A stretch of 64,000 nucleotides of DNA, taken from Apoda limacodes. Lineage: Eukaryota > Arthropoda > Insecta > Lepidoptera > Limacodidae. Both the position numbers and the translations under genes were made by a program. Shown piece after piece: positions 58,191 through 64,000 of this stretch; position 1 is the stretch's first letter, and every line of letters starts with the position of its first letter. The notes beneath the pieces were generated by a model. That model was not told the origin of the DNA and searched no databases. It saw only the letters and a list, made by a program, of their open reading frames with translations. The stretch lies in the NCBI GenBank assembly GCA_946406115.1, contig OX291547.1, positions 6,329,001 through 6,393,000 of the forward strand. The letters are read 5' to 3'.

Positions 58191-58540
58191 TTAACCCGTC
58201 AAGCGTCCCCATACTAAGGAAATTATCCGCCCTTGCCGCATACAAACGGACATACACCTTATATATATATACGTATGTTCCCTAATATATACAGTATAAA
58301 AAAAGTAATAAGAATAAGTTTATGATAAATATAATAAGTAATAATAAATTTATTTACTAAAAAAATACATGGTTTTTTATATATAGCACATTACCAGAGA
58401 TCAAAATGAACTCTAAGCTACTGTTAATAAAATCCAAACTCCAACTCAAAATGGCGCAATATAAATGGCGGCCGGATCAAATTACCAAAACAATTTCTGA
58501 TAAAAAAATATTAAACGCACAAACGCACGTGACGGGTTAA
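58191..58540. mobile_element. piggyBac-like MITE with TTAA target duplication
   Basis: TTAA at 58191-58194 and 58537-58540 flank a 342-base element (58195-58536). The element starts CCCGTCAAGCGTCC and ends, read backwards, CCCGTCACGTGCGT. The TTAA duplication and CCC...GGG termini are defining features of the piggyBac superfamily. The interior is AT-rich and non-coding ('atatatatatacgtatg', 'atggcggccgg'), so it depends on a transposase from elsewhere. Confidence 0.8.
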
Positions 58541-59256
58541 GCACCTCGTGATATTACTACTATTTATCACTAAAATCGTCACTATAAGTGTTTCATGTAC
58601 AAACTATATTATGCTCTTAGCATTATGCTATAAGTATTAACTTTGTTATCAAACACCAAAAAGTTAATTTACTTTAATTAAAATTTATAAAAGAGGGTTT
58701 ATAAAAGAGATTGAGCCAAGTCAATCAAAAGACGAGAAAACCACACAAGAAACTCATGGCACTTATCTCAAAAAATAATTGCCACAGAACCATCTATGGT
58801 ACTGTCTAGTGGTTTCACGGCAAAGGAACGTTTTCAGCCCCGTGTATTAAAATTTTTATGTTTGTAGTTTAAATACAATACCAGCTGGCTGACCGAGCTC
58901 GGGGCTGCTTAAGAAAACAATATAACCAGAAAGAGACCTAGCAAGAACGACTCTTCATTATAGCAGTTTTCAAAAACGTGACTACAAACAGATATATAGG
59001 TATTGCTTATTTAATAGTAAGTATAGGATATTGTTATTTATATTATTTCAATATAATATAAATTCAAACATAAATCTAAACTCAGTTTCATTTTGACTAA
59101 AGTCAGCAACAAAAATAGTTTGAAAATGGCAATTTTACGTCCTTAAAGTTCTTTGTATTAAAATAAAGTAAATTTGTTCTAAACAATGTCACTCAACAAA
59201 ACTAGTCAGAAAAATATATATATCAATATTCATTTTCGGTCGTACATTTTACTATA
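58541..59256. other. No gene recognised
   Basis: AT-rich, nothing supported. Confidence 0.35.
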
Positions 59257-60163
59257 TCTATACTAATATATAAAGCTGAAGAGTTTGTTTGTTTAAACGC
59301 GCTAATCTCAGGAACTACTGGTCAAATTAAAAAAAACATTGCAGCGTTGGATAGCCCATTTATCGAGAAAGGCTATAGGCTACATATCATCACGCTAACA
59401 CAAATAGGAGCGGAGCACTAATGAAAAATGTTTCAAAATCGGGGTTTTTTCTATACTAATATATAAAGCTGAAGAGTTTGTTTGTTTGAACGCGCTAATC
59501 TCAGGAACTACTGGTCGGATTTAAAAAAATCTTTCAGTGTTGGATAGCCCATTTATCGAGGAAGGCGATAGGCTATATACCATCACGCTAACACAAATAG
59601 GAGCGGAACACTAAAATGTTTCAAAATCGGGGTTTTTTTTATCCTTTTGAGTGATTCCGCTGCGTGCGCTGCGTAAACGGTTAAAGTTTCGCAAAAATCA
59701 TGTATGACAGAATTATTCCCCTATAAAAGTTCTAAAAAAGTCCGTGACAGCATATGTCTATATTTTAAGGTTGGCTCACTATAACCTTTTTTATGCTAAC
59801 CATATTTGTTCTAAAATAATGCATTATTTGTGAAGATGTTTATATAAACATTATATTAATCGTTATCCAAATAAATGAGGTTTTCGTCACAAGCATTTAA
59901 TTTAAAACGAAATTGCCTTGTTCATCATTCGAAATCTTAGGAGATATCGCAGTTTTAAAATAACGTGGCAGCAAAATAATTATCAAGTATTGCGCGCGCA
60001 TTTATGATGTGCGAGGCCGGCGGGCAGTCATGAGGGGGAAAGGCGGTTCGTATTATTTAAAAATATTTTACCTTCTATGTTTTTTTTATAATGGAGGAGT
60101 TGCCGTAAGAATCCTATGCCGATAACCAAATTTAGGGTTGGTGAAGCCGCTGGCAAAAGCTAG
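59257..60163 (+). mobile_element. Helitron with a tandemly duplicated 5' end
   Basis: The 5' end TCTATACTAATATATAAAGC occurs at 59257 and again at 59450, each followed by 'gaagagtttgtttgttt', 'cgcgctaatctcagg', 'aactactggtc', 'ttggatagcccatttatcg', 'acacaaataggagcgga' and 'aaaatcggggtttttt'. After the second copy the element continues through 'attccgctgcgtgcgctgcg' and 'attgcgcgcgcatttatg' to 'gaagccgctggcaaaagcta' and ends with CTAG at 60160-60163. No helicase is encoded. Confidence 0.8.
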
Positions 60164-60362
60164 TTACTTATATTTATATTTTATTACTAACACTTGATGT
60201 TTTTTTAACCCTTTTTTTTATTTTAACCCCTTAATTTTAACGGTTAGCTGGTTTCGCTAAATAGAAGTACACAACCGGTATCGGGGATAAAAAGTGACCC
60301 CCATAGGAAAAAATAAAATAAATTGTGTTTTAAACATCGATGAAGCTTAAAGTAATTATGTT
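60164..60362. other. No gene recognised
   Basis: AT-rich spacer between two mobile elements. Confidence 0.4.
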
Positions 60363-60833
60363 TTCACGTCGGGGCTAAGGTTTCTACTTTACAAGCTTGG
60401 CCCTTTTGACTCGGTTCAACGACGGGCTGTGAGAATTGTCGACAATTCCAAACTCACTTGCGGTATCGAGCCCTTAAGTCTAAGGAAACACTTTGCTCCA
60501 TGTGTATGATCTACCGCTTGTACAATGGGATGTGTTCTGAGGAATTGTCCGAAATTATGCCCACGGCTACTTTCTACCATCGCACCGCTCGCCATCGGCA
60601 GGGAATTCATTTTCACAGTTGAGAATGCGGTGCTGTGCGGTTTCAGAGAAAATTTTTTGAGTTGTGGAATGAGCTCCCTGCCAAGGTTTTTCCAAGGATT
60701 ACAGTATGGGGTTCTTCAAGAAAGAAGTTATTAGATATCTGAAGGGTCGGCAACTGGTGTTGCAAGCGTCCGTAGGCTACGGTGACCGCTTACCATCAGG
60801 CGGACCGTAACCTTTATTGCGACCTTAGTGAAA
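60363..60833 (+). pseudogene. 5'-truncated, internally deleted copy of the 27-30 kb LINE
   Basis: Starts 'ttcacgtcggggctaaggtt', matching 29631 onward in the intact element, and runs to the 'accatcaggcggaccgtaac' 3' UTR. About 65 bases (29662-29726 of the intact copy) are missing between 'tactttacaag' and 'cttggcccttttgac'. About 16 more are missing after 'gggtcggcaac'. There are numerous point changes and other small indels, so the frame is broken. No A tail remains. This is an old dead copy. Confidence 0.92.
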
Positions 60834-61617
60834 ATGTTAATTATTAATAAATATACTGTGCAGTGAATGTAAGGAGAGATCCCAGAGTCATTCACGGCAT
60901 TTTAGCAAAGCTAATTTTTACGCAATATAGGGTTCCGTAGTAGCCTCATAAACCAACATTTTAGAGGTTGTATAAATATTACCAAATACAACGGTTTCCC
61001 TGAGACGGGGGGGTGGACGACGACTACAAAATGTTTAGGTGGTATAAACAGATTTGATCGCTTCGCTGCTGATATAAGACCTACGCTTTGAACCTACTTG
61101 TAGTCAGCTAATCGGTTAGGGAGTTGAGTTAGGTACCCATGTAGTGTTACGAGTACGTTTAAAATGTTTAATTAAATAAATTAGACTTTAAAATTGAAAA
61201 ATAAAAGTTCAACCTTTCAGAGAATAATTAACTAAAATTTATTAATAAGGGTCAAGTTGTAGTAGTATTGAAATTAAAGATTTTGAATGATAATCAAATC
61301 ATTAAAAACTGAACTTTCAAAGCGAAAATTGCAAACTTATCTAGATGTTCTTCATCCTGTGTACCTACTTTCATATAAGTAACTTTGAATGGAATTTAAA
61401 CGAAAATTTCACTTTTCCAAGAACATTTTATAACTTGGTAAACTATTACACGCTGGCCTGTAAAGTTTACTTACCAGTGATAGTTTTCCTTTTAAATTCA
61501 TTATATGCACTACCACCGTAATTTTTGACTTGACTCTAACAAAAATAGTATTTTAAAGCTAAATGTTTCGCAAATGGAGCCCTGAATCAAAAAATGATCT
61601 GTGCATACTGCCAATGT
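60834..61617. other. No gene recognised
   Basis: AT-rich, with a small 'cctgagacgggggggtggac' patch near 61000. Nothing supported. Confidence 0.35.
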
Positions 61618-61893
61618 TTTTGGAATTCCTATTTAACGATACCCCACACGATGGGGTAGACGGTAGACAAGAAACAAAAATTACGTCCCCACTTGACGTG
61701 TAGGGGAAGTACCCTACAAAAATATTTTTTTCAAAGATTTTATTCTACCACTTTGTCGGCTTGATCAATGTGTATATCCCTGCCAAATTGCAGCTTTCTC
61801 GTATTAGTAGTTTTTGAACTAAGCCGCGTACAGACAGACGGACGGACATGGCGAAACTAAAAGGGTTCCTTGTTAACTACGGAACCCTAAAAA
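61618..61893 (+). repeat. gggttccgta dispersed repeat, 3' part
   Basis: 'ataccccacacgatggggta' (shared with 25957), 'aggggaagtaccctacaaaa', 'tgccaaattgcagctttctc', 'acagacagacggacggacat' and the family end 'ctacggaaccctaaaaa' at 61877-61893. Confidence 0.75.
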
Positions 61894-62904
61894 GATATTC
61901 GCAAATACGCAATTGCCAGTTTCAAATTGGGTCCCTTCATAGATAAGATAACCGCTAGGTACGAGGAATCCAAAAAAAAACAAGCTCTTTTACGAAGTTG
62001 CATAGAGTGGTTTATGTATGAGTTACACAATATTATTAAACTCGAACTCAAACTTTTTATTCAAGTAGACTTTAAAACAGGACTTTTGAACATAGAGCTA
62101 CACGGCATCCTGACGTGTCCAGGAGTGGCGGCGCCATGGAGTCTTATGCTCGTACAAAGCAATCTGACACATTTTGCTAGGGACGGGAAAAAAGGTACAA
62201 AGATACTTAAGAGTTAAAAAAGTAAAACTTATAATGACAATATTTTGAATATCTCATTTTCTTACAGTGCATAAGACAGTAGTGCTGTACTAAATTTTTC
62301 AGGTACGTAAATGGCACTGTTTTATTTATAAACAGCAGCTTGGCCTGTCCTGCCCTGACCTGTGTGAGTGAAAATTTTTATAACAGTAAAAAAGTAGTAT
62401 CAAAACGCCATTATAATCTGAGATATTACAACAAAGAATTAATTATAAGAATTTATTATTTTTACAAATTCAGCGAAAACTTATCACGTTGATATTTTTT
62501 ACAAAGTATAAGCACGGAAGTTATTATACTTCACCGACAGATTAAGATCTAATTATATGAAATATTTACAAACACTAGGTAGTACACATTCAAACCAACA
62601 CTAACACAAAAAAGCACATAATTAGGTAGGTAGGTATCTATTAAAAGGTCTTATGCCTTTTAACTGAACAACAATCTTATTAAATCTACATACAATATAA
62701 CCTACAAAAAAAAACATAAAAGTATTCTCACAGAAAATAGAAGTAACAAGATATTTGTTGCTATCCTTGCTGCGAAAGTTATCCTGTTATCAACAAAAAA
62801 GTTATCACTACTACAATCAATATAAAAAAAATCATTTAGGACACAATGAAACATTAAAAAAAAAACCGAACAATATGTTTATGTCACTGTGAAATTGTGA
62901 ATAA
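61894..62904. other. No gene accepted
   Basis: A 96-residue plus-strand frame (61927-62217) shows no recognisable domain. The rest is AT-rich with A runs. Confidence 0.35.
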
Positions 62905-63137
62905 CGTTAGGTTATAATCTGGATAGATTGTATACTATGAAACAAAATGAGGCAAAAATCGCACTGTATAAATCTTTTAAGGTGGTTAGGTCCAGTTTCT
63001 CTTGTGATCACGTAGATGCAGAGCGAGCGAAGCGAGCGGAGTGATCGAATGAAGTTTCATACAATCTAAAACATACACTTTATACTATTTTTTGTTCCAT
63101 AGTATACAATCATACTAGATAGATTATAATCTTAACT
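62905..63137. mobile_element. MITE with ~40-bp terminal inverted repeats
   Basis: The left end has TTATAATCT, then GATTGTATACTATG and AACAAAA. The right end read backwards gives TTATAATCT, then GATTGTATACTATG and AACAAAA, with a few bases inserted between the first two blocks. The interior holds the unusual 'gagcgagcgaagcgagcgga' and 'tgtgatcacgtagatgc'. It is non-coding. This is a foldback or MITE-type element. Confidence 0.75.
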
Positions 63138-64000
63138 TTTTTACGGTATTTAAAATTTTACGGTGAAATTTACATCATAAGAGTGTAAACACTGCAATTT
63201 CTTTTGCATATGCAAGAAAAGTAATAACAAATTAACAAGTAAACTAATCCATAGCATGCACGCACATATACCTGATAATCTATATAAAACGTATAAACCT
63301 TATAAAATGTTATTATAGACCTTCAAAGTGGACTATGCATGTCATACAATTACGTCGGCAAACAGTAGAACCGATTGGAATTCGCCATTTCGTCAATTGC
63401 TGTTTTCGATCTTAGGTCCGCCAACACGCTCTCAGGTCAAACAGTACACGTGAATGCGACGCGCATTAGCAATTAAATTTTGGAGAACAAAGAACTAGTG
63501 GAGTAGCTTCACTATGATACCGAGCAAATATTTATTTTGAATTTTTTCTTTTGCATTACTGATTTTTATGTCATTGTGTATATTATACGGACTATATAAT
63601 CGATCTACATACATGTTGCTAAATACCAATATCAATTTGATTTAATATATTTATCGAAATAATTACCTATTAGCGACTCATGATTACTTAAAAAATTAAC
63701 TAGGGTAGAAGCTGAAATTTGACTGTTATTTTCTATGAGATGCAGACAGCCACTAAGAAAGAATTGTATGACATGGACAGGAAGGGGATGAAGAGGTAGT
63801 TGAACGTTTATAGTTGAGACCCATGTATTTATTGTTATGAGCATATATCCAAGAACAAAAAAAAAACAGAATAATATGCATAAATACTAATATAACATTT
63901 TTACGAAAGGGATGGATTAGGTAGTCTTACACGTGGTTAAATTGTAGTGATATTTTTGATCTGCAGTTTGTATAATATTTTTTTTCGACAGGGGTGGTCT
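63138..64000. other. No gene recognised
   Basis: AT-rich. A 70-residue minus-strand frame (63844-63632) has no recognised motif. Confidence 0.35.

Noticed and set aside
61927..62217. 96-residue plus-strand frame as a gene
   Set aside because: No recognised domain and no splice or promoter context; left as chance.

Overview
This is a eukaryotic, AT-rich, gene-poor window that reads as the genome of a moth or butterfly (Lepidoptera). The evidence is a set of dispersed repeats typical of that order. These include short non-autonomous Helitrons ending in GGCAAAAGCTAGT, retroposon tails with the 'gagtcggactcgcgcaccgagggttccgta' type start (quoted here only as a family label), the '...accatcaggcgg...' LINE 3' end, and a 'ccagttcgga' repeat. 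No prokaryotic feature, rRNA, true tRNA or CRISPR array was seen.

The one host gene that can be named is on the minus strand at 57618-54935. It is the large coding exon of bunched (bun), the insect TSC-22 domain (TSC22D) family gene, in its long isoform. Both conserved N-terminal motifs of long TSC22D proteins are present, followed by a Q/M/P-rich region. The exon ends at a good splice donor (AAG|GTTAGT). The TSC-box/leucine zipper exon was not found, so the gene probably continues beyond position 1. If so, about 54.9 kb left of the exon is intron. A likely promoter with an ATGGCGGCCAT core lies near 57830.

Left part (1-26 kb): probable bun intron filled with decayed repeats. It holds a fossil LINE reverse transcriptase with a duplicated GVPQG segment (2394-3347, minus), a broken mariner transposase (5735-6120), a 66-70 bp minisatellite (13844-14150), a foldback element (14855-15044), a MITE-like inverted repeat (24349-24562), and several GC-richer islands that could be alternative promoters or enhancers.

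Middle (26-34 kb): a nearly full-length non-LTR retrotransposon with an intact 987-residue endonuclease/reverse transcriptase ORF (27191-30154, plus, antisense to bun) and a 24-A tail. The 3' end of a second LINE family lies at 32600-33230.

Right part (34-64 kb): several Helitron copies, a fossil of an insect 'GERFHQD...DYCW' gene family, hairpins and tandem duplications, and then the bun exon. Upstream of bun are a TTAA-flanked piggyBac-like MITE (58195-58536), a Helitron with a duplicated 5' end (59257-60163), a 5'-truncated and internally deleted copy of the 27-30 kb LINE (60363-60833), and a MITE with long inverted repeats (62905-63137).

No operon-like or multi-gene system is visible. 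The interest lies in one developmental gene with a probable very large intron and in the mobile-element traces around it. All family names come from recognition by eye, without a database search.
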